Shown here: positions 12,742 through 25,560 of the stretch, in pieces
Layout of the letters: each line of letters opens with the position of its first letter
Position numbering within the stretch: position 1 is the first letter of the stretch
Assembly (NCBI GenBank): GCA_033961575.1
Contig: CM066732.1
Coordinates: 74,314,687 to 74,378,686 of the forward strand
Direction of reading: 5' to 3'
DNA length: 64,000 nt
DNA from: Aselliscus stoliczkanus
Lineage: Eukaryota; Chordata; Mammalia; Chiroptera; Hipposideridae
Notes under the pieces: model-generated
The model's database searches: none
Seen by the model: only the letters and a program-made list of their open reading frames with translations
Told to the model about the DNA's origin: nothing
Position numbers and translations under genes: made by a program

Positions 12742-12932
12742 TTTTGTTTTTGTTTTTTAAACTGAGCCATCCTGCCTCCTGTTGGCAGCTCAGTGACAGC
12801 TCAACTAGGGCTGGGAATTGAACTGGCAATCCTGTTGCTCAGAGTTCGCACTATTGAGTGAGCTCTTAACCAACTGAGCCACTCGGCTGGCCCTCCAAGC
12901 CAATTCTTAACCAAAGCATCACTCTGCTGGTG
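12277..12932 (-). mobile_element. Long composite SINE in L1 copy 2, split by another SINE
   Basis: Long form of the GGCCGGCCGAGTGGCGC-headed SINE on the minus strand. The tail (ttttaaagattttattgggg) is at the left and the head at the right. Target duplication CAGCCAC(T/C) at 12269-12276 and 12933-12940. A second SINE of another subtype interrupts it. Confidence 0.85.
12689..12894 (-). mobile_element. Second-subtype tRNA SINE nested in a long SINE
   Basis: On the minus strand its head reads GGCTGGCCGAGTGGCTCAGT and AAGAGCTCACTCAATAG. The tail has a TTTA microsatellite (12703-12744 on +). Target duplication CCAAGCCAATTCTT at 12675-12688 and 12895-12908. Same subtype as 10094-10230. Confidence 0.88.
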
Positions 12933-15255
12933 CAGCCACCCTATGTTTTTGATCAGAGCATTTAATCCATTTACATTGAAAATAATTGTTGATAGATATG
13001 TTGTTATTGCCGTTTTATTATTAATAATTTTGATCTTTTTTTTATTAGTCCCTCTAATATTCTTTTAGCTTTTTCTTGTCTGGGAAGCTCTTTATCTGTC
13101 CTTCAATTTTAAATGATATTGTTGCTGGGTAGAGTAGTCTTAGTTGTAGGTCATTGATTTTCAACACTGAATATTTTCTGCCAATCCCTTCTTGCCTGCA
13201 AAGTTTCTGTTGAGAAATCAGCTGACAATATTATGGGAGCTCCCTTATAAGTTACTAGTTGCCTTTCTTTTGCTGCTTTTAGGATTCTCTGTTTGTCTCT
13301 AGCCTTTCCCATTCTAATTATAATGTGTCTTGGTGGGGCCTATTTGGGTTCATCTCATTTGGGACACTCTGCACTTCCTGGGCTTATATGTATATTTCTT
13401 TCACCAGCTTAGGAAATTTTTCAGTCATTATTTCTTCAAATAGGTTCTCAATCCTTTGCTTTCTCCTCCTTATGGTACACCTATGATGCAAATGTTGTTA
13501 CACTTGGTATTTTCCCAGAGGTCTCTTAAGCTATGCTCATTTTTAAAAATTATTTTTTCCTTTTGCTGGTCTGATTGTGTGTTTTCTGTTACCTTGTCTT
13601 CCAAGTCACTGATTCAATCTTCTGCTTCATCTAATCTGTTAGTGATTCCTTCTAGTGCATTCTTCATTTCAGTTATTGTATTCTTCACTTCTGACTGGTT
13701 CTTTTTATGGTTTCTCTGTCCTTTTTTATGCTTGCTATCTCTTTGTTAAAGTCCTCACTAAGTTCCTTGAGCATTCTTATACCCAACGCTTTGCATTCTT
13801 TCTCTGGTACGTTGTTTGCCTCCATTTTGGTTTGTTCTTTTTCTGGAGTTTTCTCCTGTTCTTTCATTTTGGATGTATGTCTTTGTTTCCTCATTTTGGC
13901 TGTTTTTCTGTGTTTGTTTCTATGTATTAGGTAGATATGCTATGTCTCCCAGTGTTGCCAGGTGGCCTTATGAAATAGGGCTCCTGTGGAATCCAGTGGC
14001 ACAGTCTCCCTGGTCAGCTGTGCTGGGTGCTCCAGGTGTTTTCCTTGGTTGGGTTGTGTATGCCTTCCTGTTATATTTGAGTCTTGACTGCTATTGACAC
14101 CTCAGTGGATGGGATTGACCCTCAGACTGACTGGCTATGATGTTTGGCCAAGTCCCAGCAGCAGGATTTGCCCCAGCAGGCTCTGGTGCCTGGTGAGACC
14201 ACCCTTTGTGTGTGCCACTTGTGGGGCTAATTGGGTGGTGCTCTGCTATGGTCTAAAGCCAACGTCCAAGTATGTTGGTTCTAGGGCCTCTTGGGAAGGG
14301 CTCCCATGCAGGCTGAGGTCAGCCGCTGCCTGTGACCAGCTGTGCACTACCTGGTGAAAGCTATAAAGCAATCCACATTTAGCTGCTGCCTGTGCTGTAT
14401 CTGAAGGCGTGTGGGAGAAGGCCCACTGTGAACCAAGAATGGCTGCTCTGGTACCAGGTCTGGGGTAGCTCTGCAAAAAGCTGGACACACTGAAGCCTAC
14501 TGCAGGCTCCCATAAGGTTCTGCAACCAATAAAGCCTCATGTGGTATGGAGTTGGGTGTGGCAGTGTCCCAGTGAATGAGCAGGGTGCAGCTGCAGAGCT
14601 CACCAGGCCGATCAGATTCAGATTTGGCCTGTGGGGGCAGGCTCAACACAGGAAAGATGATGCCGGCCTGCTGGCTGCATGGGAAAAGGACCCCACTCTC
14701 AGAAAATGGAAATAGTCCTCCAGCTGTCACCCGAAGCCACATACCTCAGTCTGCCCCTATATGCCTCTGATGCCCCCTGAGTCACCATCCTCTCCCTGGA
14801 ACCCAAGGTGAGTGCCTATGAGCAAGTGAGTCTGTGTGGGGACTGTTAAAGAGGACATCTGGGTTTCCCACAGCCTTCCTTGCCACACAGATGGTCAGAA
14901 TTCCCATTGTTTTTCACAGCCAGATGTTGTGGGTCTCCTCTTCCTGGCACCAGTACTCTGGGCTGCAGTGCCTGGTATAGAGCTGGGGTCCATTGCTTGT
15001 CTATTGGTACCTCTGTGGCTGAGATACCCCTCCCAGTTTTCATCCGCCACACAGAGGTTTGAGACTAGCTCATTTCGTGTCTCCGCCCTTCCTACCAGTC
15101 TCGATGTGGCTCCTTCTGTATATCCTTAGTTTTAAAACTTCTGTTCAGCTAGACATCAGATGGTTCTATAATTTGGCTGTAATTTTCATGTGTTCATGGG
15201 ATGAGGCAAACACTGTGTTTACTGCTCTGCCATCTTGGATCATTACCCCATGTGA

Positions 15256-18005
15256 CATTTCACAACTAGCTTCTTATTAGTGTTCTATTACCTCCCTTGA
15301 AGCAGAAAGAGTTTTCTTCTTCTTCATATACCTAATCTATCCTCTAAGATGAGGCCCAATAGATGATATTGACTGATAGGGCACCTAACCGGCCCATATT
15401 TCTAATAGGAACCCAGAAATGAATAAACAAGGCAATGTTGCTATTTGGCATAAATTATTATGTATCAAAAGTGAGTAGCTGTTTGAGAGGCTGATATAAA
15501 ATAATTTATATTTCCAAAACCAAATAGGGAAATAAAAACAGCATTAGCAAATTGTTGGAGAAGCAGCGGGTGCTTAGCTGTTAACAGGATGGTGAAAATG
15601 TGGCCACTTGGAGAATACATTCATTACTTTTTGGGCATATACTCACACACACATACACACCCCTTTTATTTTGCCTTATAATAAAACAAACTGCTCACCA
15701 GCCATTTAAACACCGCCCCCCCCGGGTTTATTTTTAAGAGATTGTTTTTAAAGGGGTTGGATACTTATATTTCTTCAATTTGATCTTGAACTCAGGTCTC
15801 AGTAATGTGAGAATATAGGATTTTGGTTATCCACCCCCACTACACCTTTGGAAAATTACTTTGAAACATTTGGAAGGTTTGCATTGGAGGGAAGAATGGG
15901 GGTAGGAGCAGTTTTATTATGCACGTTCTTTTATGGGTTGTGGCCAGATATTTTCAATGTGCTATTATCCTAGTTTTATGGAGTTCTTAGACCCTGTGGA
16001 TATAAACATCTGGGAATAAATGGTTGACTGCGAGCTATATGCTATGCTGCCTGGGAAGAAATACATTTGTGTTGCATTTAAAATTTAATGAATTATTCAC
16101 AAGGGAAGTAATAACTTAATAAGTATACTAACTATACATAAGCAAAATAAATTTTTTTTTTAAAAAAGCTCTTCTACTTGCTGTATACAAATGTTTCATT
16201 TGTGTTTTATCTACATGCATGTGGTCAAATCATATAGATCCTTGTTTTCACATATGGCCATGTCTTCCACCTGAGCATTGGGGAAAGAGACTAATAAGTG
16301 AATGAAGAAAAGATTCTGCTACTTAAGTCCTTTCAGGGTTTGAGCTGAGATGGGATATGAAATTGGATTTCATGGTACTCACTTTTTGAGGGGAGAAAAT
16401 CAATATGTCTGTGATGAATTCCCCTTTTGAAAGCCTTTTGATAACATTCTTTCTCCAACTTTAGTACTATAATAACTCCAAAAATGTTCTTATAGTGCTA
16501 AGTCCTTTTCTTCCTTTAGCCTCGCTTTCTTCTTCTCTCCTTTTCTATCTTCTTTCCTTCTTTCTTTTCCCAGACTTTCTGTGGTAAGCTCTGACACACC
16601 TCATCATGTAGGGATTCAAAACACAACCTCCCATGTCACTGTGGAGCCAAACGTATTTGACCAGTGTGAGTTTCAGCTCTGACAGCCAGTCTCATTTCTG
16701 GGCCAGTTCTGAACTGAGTGTGGGCAGTGAGCCTTTTTCTGCAGGTAGTATAATCCCTCTGGTCACAACTGCCTGAGGAACAGTTTTTTTCACATTTGCA
16801 CTTTCCCTTAAACAAGATTTCTAGGAGCCTGCGAGGATGAAGCTGAAAGAGAGAGCTACTCCTCTCTCCGGTGGCTGCTGCTCTGACAAGGAACTATCAT
16901 CATCTAATAGATCCCAGGACAACAGCAGCTTAGTTACTTATGGCAGAATTGAGCCTGGGTTATATCCAGCTTTGATTTTGCTATTCAGATTAAAATTGAT
17001 CCAAGTTGAAGAAAGCAAGGAATGAGAGAGAAAAGGAAAAACCTGGGAGACAGGGGAGGGAAAGGAAAGGACGAGAACACATGTGCATGTTCAAAACCCT
17101 AATAGGATTGGGTGAGAGCCATTGAATACCTGGTCCATTACAATTGTAAAGTCTGCTTTCACCATCAGGAGTGGGGCTTGGCATCTGGAAGTGATTTCAT
17201 TCTGTGATTACCTTTGGATTGCAATGCTTGTTGGTTCTTTACTAACAAGCAAGCACAGACCCAGAGCAAGCCTTTCATGCTAACAAGCAAACAAGCCATC
17301 AGGCTGCAGATTTCAAAACCAGAGGCAGGAGGCAGATGTGAAGTGGGTCAGAATTCTGGGGCTTTTCAGGGGGAAAAAAAAAAAAGTTGAGAGAGAAAGA
17401 AAAAAAATGTGTCTTTGTCTTCTTTAGCCCTTCTCAAAGCACATGGAAAAGTCAACAATTATTTCATAGTTCATATGTCCACTCAGGTATTTCTAAACTT
17501 TTGGAATGCAACTAACACAGCCTCAGGCAAGCAGTAAAAGACACTCTGCTCAACTCCAGAATATAACTTCGGTGAGTAAAGTGTCTGTGGACCATCTTCT
17601 CTCTGAAACACTTGGGGTCTCTAACCCCCGCAAGACCTGAGACCATATTTTCCTTCTCTGTGTGGATTCCCTCAGAAAACACCCATTCAAGATATGGGCA
17701 AAGGTTAAAGAGGAAAAATGTGAAAGATCAACTTTGCTTCTCCTAATCTATAGCATTTTGTTCTCTGCAAACGTATGCAGTCGCCTGTTCTAATTTTGAG
17801 ATGTTTTATTTTGATGGAAGCCAAATACCAGTATCAGATCTCCCAAGACAATGATCATAATTTACATACATTAATTGGTGCCATGAAAACTTGTCCATGA
17901 GTTTCTAGCACTGAGCAGTTTTTAATAACCATAAGGGGGAGGCAAGCCAGGCTTTTAAGAGCAGAAGGTTTGAAAGAAAATACATTAAAGAATAGAAATG
18001 GAATA
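15256..18005. other. Intergenic, repeat-poor single-copy sequence
   Basis: The longest repeat-poor stretch of the left half. AT-rich, with a pyrimidine run at 16500-16580 and an 8-bp hairpin (TGCTTGTT...AACAAGCA) at about 17227-17253. No gene recognised. Could hold regulatory elements. Confidence 0.45.
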
Positions 18006-18009
18006 ATCA

Positions 18010-18235
18010 TGATAATAATAGGTGCCAAGATTTCTTTAATGCCAAAATGTGTCAGGCACAGCCTTCATATTTTTAATCATTTTTATTTAATCCCGACCAA
18101 AACCCAGTGGCATGAATTCTATTATTACCCTTAGTTTATGCATGAAGAAATGAAATGGGCTTCAGGGAAGTTTCTTGCCGAGAGTCATATAGCTAATAAA
18201 AGGCAGAATAGAACTCAAACCCAGGGGTCACAGGA
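18010..18235 (+). mobile_element. MIR relic
   Basis: atgtgtcaggcacagccttc, tctattattacccttagttt, gaagaaatgaaatgggc and gtcatatagctaataaaagg, then actcaaacccagg, follow MIR order. Confidence 0.72.
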
Positions 18236-18479
18236 GAATGTGGAGAAAATATTCTAGATTTATGTTTTAGGCTCATTCTCAACAAAATGCAATATAACTC
18301 AACTTTCCCAGGATTTTATTTGGTGCAAGGCCATGGTACTGTGTATAATGACATCAGTTCTTGGCTTTTGTAGGAAGATGGTTGATAGGGACAATTATGT
18401 GTATTCACCTGCTTACTCAAAGAGGTAAGGGGGAGTTATGTCCAGAGCGCTATCACTGTTACATCCCTGCTTGTGTTCC

Positions 18480-18957
18480 TTGTAGGCCCTGAATAACAAG
18501 GCTGGGTTAATACTCCCATGGATCCCTACCTCATGGCACTCTAGCCCTGTGGATTCCCTTCCCCTTCAGTGTTGGATGGACCTAGTGACTTGTTTCTAAT
18601 AAATAGAATAGGGCAAAATCGATGGGATGTCATTATTGAGATTAGATTATAGAAAGACTTGCTTTCTCTCTGGTTCCCTCTGGAGGAAGCCGGCTGTTAT
18701 ATTGAGGGCTGCCATATAGAGAGATCCACTTGGCCAGAAAGTGATGTTTCTGGCCAACTGCCAGTGAGGGCCTGAGGCCTGCCAACAGCCAGGAAAGGGA
18801 GCTTGGAAGTGGACCCTCCCCCAGCTTGGCATTGAGATGACTGCAGCTCTGGCCAACACCTTAACTGCAGGCATATAAGAGACCTTAAGTCAGGGACACT
18901 CAGCTAAGCTGCTCCCCGATTCCTGACTATTGGAAACTAAGATAATAACAATTGTTT
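18480..18957 (+). mobile_element. LTR-like interspersed repeat, left part (MaLR-type by memory)
   Basis: cttggaagtggaccctcccc, gactgcagctctggccaaca, cattgagatgactgcag, agctaagctgctccccgatt and tgactattggaaactaagat match a very common mammalian repeat that I remember as an LTR of the MaLR class. Its 3' end (acacagtatatgtaactaat) lies beyond the Tigger at 19738-19768. Class is uncertain; no coding part. Confidence 0.55.
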
Positions 18958-19737
18958 TGGAGTATAGCATTCCTTCCTCATTCGCAGTTCCACTTCATAC
19001 TGTTTCGGTTACCTGTGGTCAACCACGGTCAGAAAATATTAAATGGAAAACTCAAAAATAAACAATTCTTAAGTTTTAAATTGCATGTTGTTCTGAGTAG
19101 CATAAAGAAATCTCCCACCATCCCGTTCCATCCCGCCTGGTATGTGACTCATCCCTTTGTCCAGTGTCTCCTCACTGTATATGCTATCTGCCTGTTAGTC
19201 ATTTACTTGGTAGCCTTCTCAGTTTCAGATCGCCTGTTGTGGTACTGCAGTGCTTGTGCTCAAGTAACCCTTACTTTATTTGATAATGGCCCCAACGTGC
19301 AGCAGTAGTAACACTGGCAATTTGGATAGGCCAAAAAGAAGGCATAAAGTGCTTCCCTTAAGTGAAAAGGTGAGTGCAGTGCAATAAGATATTTTGAGAG
19401 GGCCGGCCGAGTGGCGTGGTGGTTAAGCGCTGGCTTGGGAAGCCAGCGGCCCCGGTTCGGGTCCCTCATATGAGGGCCAGTGAAACTGCCCTAAAAAAAA
19501 AAAAAAAAAAGATATTTTGAGAGAGACCACATTCACATAAGATTTATTACAGTAAGTTGTTATAATTGTTCTATTTTATTATTATTGTTGTTAATCTCCT
19601 ACTGTGCCTAATTTAGAAATTAAACTTTATCATAGGTATGTAAAACATAATATACATAGAGTTGGGTATATCTTTGGTTTCAGGCATCCACTGGGGGTTT
19701 GGAACGTATCCCCCACAGATAAGGGGGACTACTGTAG
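18958..19737. mobile_element. Tigger-like DNA transposon, non-autonomous
   Basis: The right end reads ccccacagataagggggact then actgta. Inner words (ggcatccactgggggtttgg, gttacctgtggtcaaccacg, ttactttatttgataatggc and ccaacgtgcag) match Tigger-family non-autonomous elements. TA at both borders fits Tc1/mariner-superfamily targets. No transposase frame. A short SINE interrupts it. Confidence 0.75.
19401..19509 (+). mobile_element. Short tRNA-headed SINE in a Tigger element
   Basis: GGCCGGCCGAGTGGCGTGGT head, CCGGTTCGGGTCCC B-box-like word, and an A17 tail. Target duplication AGATATTTTGAGAG at 19387-19400 and 19510-19523. Confidence 0.92.
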
Positions 19738-19769
19738 ATTTTTACACAGTATATGTAACTAATACTTAA

Positions 19770-21949
19770 GGGTGAAGGGAGAAAAGTAAAGCCTCCCCTC
19801 TGTGAGTAACCGATGGGAGAGCTCACAAAGAACCCTGGTTCACAGAGAGGGGCAAAATATGTTTTCTTTTGGTTATTTCCTGTCACTGGAAAGCAACCGA
19901 GCTGGAACCCGGTTGCCGTCTCAGGTGCAGTGCACTCTACCTTTGCTCATTGGTGAATTTCTCAGCTTTTCCCCACTCTATTTATTATATCATGATTGAT
20001 TATGTTGATTGGCCCAGGGGACAGTGAAAGAGAATTTAAACTAAATTTGTACCTCTTGAATAAAGAACCAGGAGTAAGGCAGAGGCATTCACTTAACAAA
20101 TAATGAGAAGCAAAACGCCCTCATCCTGCCCTCAGGTGGATCCCAGTGTGATGGGCAGAGCCCATAGCATGCCAGCATGAGTCCTTCTTAGAGGCAGCCT
20201 GCAGCCACATGGCTCCACGTGACATAGAGCCAACTCAGAACAACCCAGTCGGCCAAGCAGAAACTAACAACAAAAATTAAAATCTTTATTCAGTCTCTCG
20301 AGGTAATGGATCCAAATGGGGAGTCCATTCTTAATGCATAGCAAACCATCTTTAAAATCACCGTTCTCAATTTCAACCACTCTCAAAATCCTCACTTGGC
20401 AGCTGCTCCTCCCAATTCCCTCTCAGCTCCCAATTGAGGACTGTTTAAAACCCAGCTTTTTACCCTGCTGTCCCCTTAACCTCCTTCCTGTTCCTTTCCG
20501 ATGGACATCATCTTGCCCAGGAGTCACGTACTGGGAGGCATGGGCCACATTGGCCGTAGGTTGTTTCGTTTGGCCTCTACAACAATCAAGAAACTTCTTA
20601 CAGACATCCAACTTTGGGGTTTGATTTGGAAAATTGGTTAGAGGTGGCCACAAGGGAGCTATATTTTGGCCACAGTGGGCTGAGCTCAGTGCTTCACCTC
20701 CTTTTTCTTCCCAGGCTCCCACTCCTTGCTGCTTCTCCACTACTCCTGTCACCTTGCCCCTGCAAGCATTTACCCTGTGACTCCTGTTCTAGCTCCACAT
20801 CCACCTCCCAAAACTGATCCCAAGATAGAAGAGAAAGGAGGGTGCCCAGTGGACAATGCTAGGATTTTTTTTTTTTTGAGGGCAGTGTCACTGGCCCTCA
20901 TATGTGGGACCCGAACCGGGGCCTCTGGCTTCCCAAGCCAGCGCTTAACCACCACTCCACTTGGCCGGCCCTAGGATTTTCTTTAGGGGGCAGAGTGGAG
21001 GGATGGTAAGAGACAGAGAATACACACAGGGTTAAAAACATTTGTCACTGTCACATGTAAAATTTCAAACTTTGATGAATGCCGTGAAGAAAAAGTGCAG
21101 ATTTTTGCTCTGTTCTTGTAAACACCATGGCTGCGATTGCAAAGCCTGTGTCCCTAACCATCAGGCTGCACAGCCTGAGTGGAAGATGTCCTTGTGGGCT
21201 GGGTCTTGGCCAGAGGCTGATGGACACCTATGGTTGGCTGTGCCCATGTCAACACTGTTAAGAGGCCCTGAGAGCTGCCCCAGTGACATGGGGAGCCCCG
21301 AGAGAGAGCAGTCTGAGAGCATTTGCTCTGCGGAGTGTCATGGCTCTGCTCTGTTTTAAGAAGGAAACCAGGAATGAGCTGACGGGTTTGCTCTGGCAGC
21401 AAGATGCAGCACTTGCTTAGGAAAGGAAGACTAAGGTTTATTATGATTGGGTAAAGCCCTTAATTGCCACTTAGCATGGAGCTTAGTTTTTAAATTCATA
21501 TTCTGTAGCCAAAGGGCCTCTCCTCACACAGAAGTACTACAGCTAATTAGTGGCTGGGCATCTTGTAAGAAATGGCTATTTACTTTATTTTTAGTAAAAG
21601 CTTCTTGGAATTTTCCTGACTTCGGCCTCCTTTCAGTGCTCCTGGCTGCCAGAGGATATTAACAAGAATGAGGAGGGCTGAACTTAGCTCACAGCCAGTT
21701 AGTCTGTTTCAGGGGCCTGTTTTTTCTCTTTGGGGGTACAAGTGTGGCTTCTGGCTCCTTCCAGTCTGCTACACCTGGTGGCCCAGCTGCTGTGGGAAGA
21801 GCCAGATCCCTTTGGTTCTGCTCTAGACATGGTGACCCTCAAAGCTGTTCCTCCCAGGAAGCCAATGCCAGGAAGACGTGAAGAGATGCATTTGCCCTGT
21901 AGAGAGGGGCTGAGAGTGCAGGAACGACTCTGAGGTACACAGCTACTCA
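19770..21949. other. Intergenic, unrecognised apart from one SINE
   Basis: Only the SINE at 20869-20970 is clear. The remainder has no supported gene. Confidence 0.45.
20869..20970 (-). mobile_element. Short tRNA-headed SINE
   Basis: Minus-strand monomer whose head GGGCCGGCCAAGTGGAGTGG is at the right edge and whose T-run (its tail) is at the left. Target duplication CTAGGATTTT at 20859-20868 and 20971-20980. Confidence 0.92.
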
Positions 21950-22370
21950 CTAGATGTCTTCCCTTTGTCCCCCCAGATCCACTTCCTCCCCTCTTCCACC
22001 TTGCAACTCACCTGTGTGGACCACATCAACAGGATCCCTGGTTCTCTGGTTCCCCTTTGGGTCCGGAGAGTGTGGAATACCAATAGGAGCCTGAGCGGGC
22101 AGTATGATTCCCTGACCCACATCCCATGAGATTGCCGTTCTTGCCAGGAGACCCTTTTCATACAGCTTACTCCATACAGATTCTGGAAACGTACCTTCCC
22201 TTTTTCCCTTCAGACTTGGGACAGTAATGGAGCCCCACTATTACTAGCTCTAGAGTGGTGTCCACCTGTCCTGTCCACACCTTTGCAAATAGTTTGGTTA
22301 TTAATTTCTCAAGTTATCCTAATTGGAGCATGCCATCTGATTCCTGAAAGAATCTTGACCAATACAGCTA
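21950..22370 (+). mobile_element. Possible LTR-like repeat
   Basis: actattactagctctagagt, cacctttgcaaatagtttgg, ttattaatttctcaagttat, gtgccatctgattcctg-like and cttgaccaatacag words at the end resemble a solo LTR 3' end. Weak. Confidence 0.4.
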
Positions 22371-23352
22371 TTCTTCCCTCACAGATCTTCAAGAACAAGG
22401 CTTCCTTTCCTTGTGAGCAGAGAAGGAATCAGCCAGGATGAAGGCCTATACTGGTGTGTGCAGTGAAGAGCCATGCCCATCCATGCCAGAGGGAAGGGAT
22501 GAACCCCACTATTTATTGGTAAAGTTGAGTGGGCTCACATCCCCTTGCTCTGACAGAACACACCTTCCTTGGACTCAGTTGAGAGCCACTCAAAGATTGG
22601 ACACCAAATCTTCTGATTGGCAGGCAAATGCTCCTCCCATGGCCTGAGCCCTGAGGCCTGTGCTGGTCTCTGTGCATGAGGAGGACTTAGCGATATCCCA
22701 TCCAAGAGCCTTGAAGACATGTATCCTTATGGACCCTCATCATTGCTCTTCTGTCTTCATGAAGCAATGGTGAACATGGCCTTGTGGAGCATGTTTTCCT
22801 CCTACAGGAATGTCAGCTGGGTTCCCATTTCCTCCACAAGTTCCCTCTCCACTGGGAAGAGAAAGGCTGTAGGGTAAAAGAAGGTAAAGTCACATCCTTA
22901 TACAAGACCCTTTCTTTTTCCATCCCCTTCCATGGCTTTCTGTCACTTGCATAGCCTCCGGCAAGTTATGAGACAACAGCAAAAACATATGGATTCTCTA
23001 AAAAGTGGCCTGTGTGTTTAACCCATGTTCAAATGTGGGTTTGTTCCAGGCCAGAAAGGGTTGGGCTCACTAAAAAGATTTTAATTTCAAGGGAGAAGGC
23101 TCTTGAGGGTGGTATGAGGAGACAGAACCACACATAGAGGGCAGAGATGTAGTTTTTGCTTTGGCATTATACACTCTCTTCTTGCTTAAAGAAGTGGAGT
23201 TTGATATAATGTCCTTCCCCTCTGATAATAAGTAGCTATTGTCATTGTGAGGCTGTGACACATGGTACCTTATGTTAGTTTCCTCCAAAGTTTAAAACTC
23301 TATTTTCTATTTTCTCTCATGTCATACAATAATTCTTAGAAAGAAGCACAAG

Positions 23353-23354
<2 letters not shown>
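22371..23354. other. Intergenic, unrecognised
   Basis: No supported gene, RNA or repeat. Confidence 0.45.

Positions 23355-23400
<46 letters not shown>
23355..23400. repeat. (CA)n microsatellite
   Basis: About 23 CA units just before the older L1 at 23555. Confidence 0.95.
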
Positions 23401-23401
<1 letters not shown>

Positions 23402-24760
23402 CCTTTTCAGGGCACTTGAACCACTTCTGTGTGTACAAAACCCTTGTCTTCTTAGTTCAACAAATGCAACTTTAAAGTACTTCAAGCAGTCTTGTACAAA
23501 GGACCTAAGGTGAGGATGGAGAGTCAGGGGCAAAACAGATAAGAATAGGTACATTTAAAAATGCAGATTCACAAATCTTCCAGAAAATAGAAGAGGAAAA
23601 ACCACTCTACAACTCATTCTATGAGGCCAGCATTACCCTGCTGCCTAAACCAGACAAGGACATTACGAGAAAACTATTGAAAACAATCCTCATAAACATA
23701 TATGTAAAATCATCAACAAAATGTAAGTAGAATCCAGCAATAAGTATAAATGATAATACATTAGGACTATCAATGAAATGAGATTTATCACACAAATGTA
23801 AGATTGGTTCAACATTTGAGAGTCCATCAGTGTAATTCACCGTATCAACAAGCTTAAAAAGAAAAATCATATTATCATTTGTAAAGATGCAGGGGAGAAA
23901 GCATGTTACGAAGTCCATTCATAATAGAACTTTACATAAACTAGCAGTAGAAGGAAATGTCCAAGCCTGAAAAAGGGCATAAACAAGGGCCTACAGTTAA
24001 CATCACATTTAATAACTGAATGCTTTTCCCCTAAGGTTGAGAACAAGGCAGGGATGTCTTCTCTCATTACTTCTAGTCAAGTTATACTGGCAGCCCTACT
24101 CAGTGCAATAAGACAAGAAAAGTAAATAATAGTCACATATCTTGGAAAGGAAGAAGCAAATTTATATTAGCAGATAACATGATTATGTACATAGAAAATC
24201 CCATAGGAATTATAATAATTACTGAACTGCTATGTGAATTTAGTAAGGTGAAAGGATACAAGGTCATTATTTAAAAAATGACTTATGTTTCTATGTACTA
24301 CCAATAAACAATTGGAAATTGAAGTAAAAAAATATAACTTACGATACCATCAAAATGGAATACTCAGAAATAAATTTAACAAACTATGTATAAGAACTAT
24401 ATGCTGTACATTGCTGAGAAAAATCAGACAAGATCTAAATAAATAGTTACACACTGATTTATGGATTTGAATTCTCAATATTGTTAAGATATAAATCCCC
24501 CATGCCCCCAAATTGATCAATAGATTCAACAAATCCAATATAACCCCCAGGAGGCTGTTCTTTTTTTAGAAATTGAAAAACAGATTCTAAAATTTGTATG
24601 GAATTGCAAAGGCTCTAGAACATTCAAAATAATTTTGAAAATGATAAACTAAGATGTGGGATTTATTATACCTGATTTCAAGACTTAATGTAAAGTTATA
24701 GACAGTATGGTATTAGTGTCTAATAAAAAGACAGTATTGTATGGGTGTAAGAATATATAG

Positions 24761-24763
<3 letters not shown>

Positions 24764-24802
<39 letters not shown>
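24764..24802. repeat. (GT)n microsatellite
   Basis: About 19 GT units within the older plus-strand L1. Confidence 0.93.
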
Positions 24803-24803
<1 letters not shown>

Positions 24804-25560
24804 TAGAGAGTTCAGAAATTGACCATGTATGGTCAATTAACTTTTGACAAAGGTACTAAAGTAATTGAATGAGAGAAAGGATAGACTTTTAAACAAATGG
24901 TGCTAAACAACTGGAACAATTACACACTACAAGTAAAAAAAATGAACTTCAACCCTTACTTTGTGTCATATACAAAAGTTAACTTGACAACCCCCCTCCC
25001 CCATCCACTACCCCTGCCCCCGATATCATATATATCTATTACGCTTCCATTGACTCCATTGCCACATTATACTATATATATTAAGTGGTTCTGCAGGTGT
25101 AGTATATTTTTGGTACTCCTGTATTTTTTAAAAATTAAAAAGAAATGCAAATTTCTCAAATTAAAATAAGTTTACACAAAAAAAATTAACTTGAAGTGGA
25201 TCGTAGCCCTACATTTAAGAGCAAAAACTCTAAAGAAATTAACCAAAATTTAAAACTCCCGTTTAAAAGTCAATATTAAGGAAAAGAAAAGGACAACTAC
25301 AAATTAAGAGAAAATACTTTCAAAACACATATCTGATGAAGGACTTGAAGGCCAAATATATAGAGCACTTACAAGTCAATAATGAAAAGTCAAATTATCC
25401 AATAAAAATGCAAAAGATTTTAACTCACACTTCACCAAAAGAAGAAATATAGATGGCAAATACAGTAAATAGATGAAAAGGTACTCACTATCATAAGTGT
25501 TCAGAGAAAGAGAAATTAAATCATAATAAGATAGTTCTATACACTCACCAGAATGGCTAA

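Larger units (their letters stand above)
11040..15255 (-). mobile_element. L1 copy 2, minus strand, with 5' and 3' ends but most of ORF2 missing
   Basis: Minus-strand order from its 5' end: 5' UTR (about 15255-13930); ORF1 (13930 to about 13060; N-terminus MRKQRHTSKMKEQEKTPEKE readable); spacer and start of the ORF2 endonuclease (12985-12090); then a jump at about 12080 to the ORF2 C-terminus (11906-11706, SHGREWV and MDLEGPVLG readable); then a 3' UTR with repeated units (11705-11040). Reverse transcriptase is wholly absent. The junction matches L1 copy 1. Confidence 0.87.

Noticed and set aside
13456..15280. Many frames on both strands
   Set aside because: They are shadows of L1 ORF1 and the L1 5' UTR.
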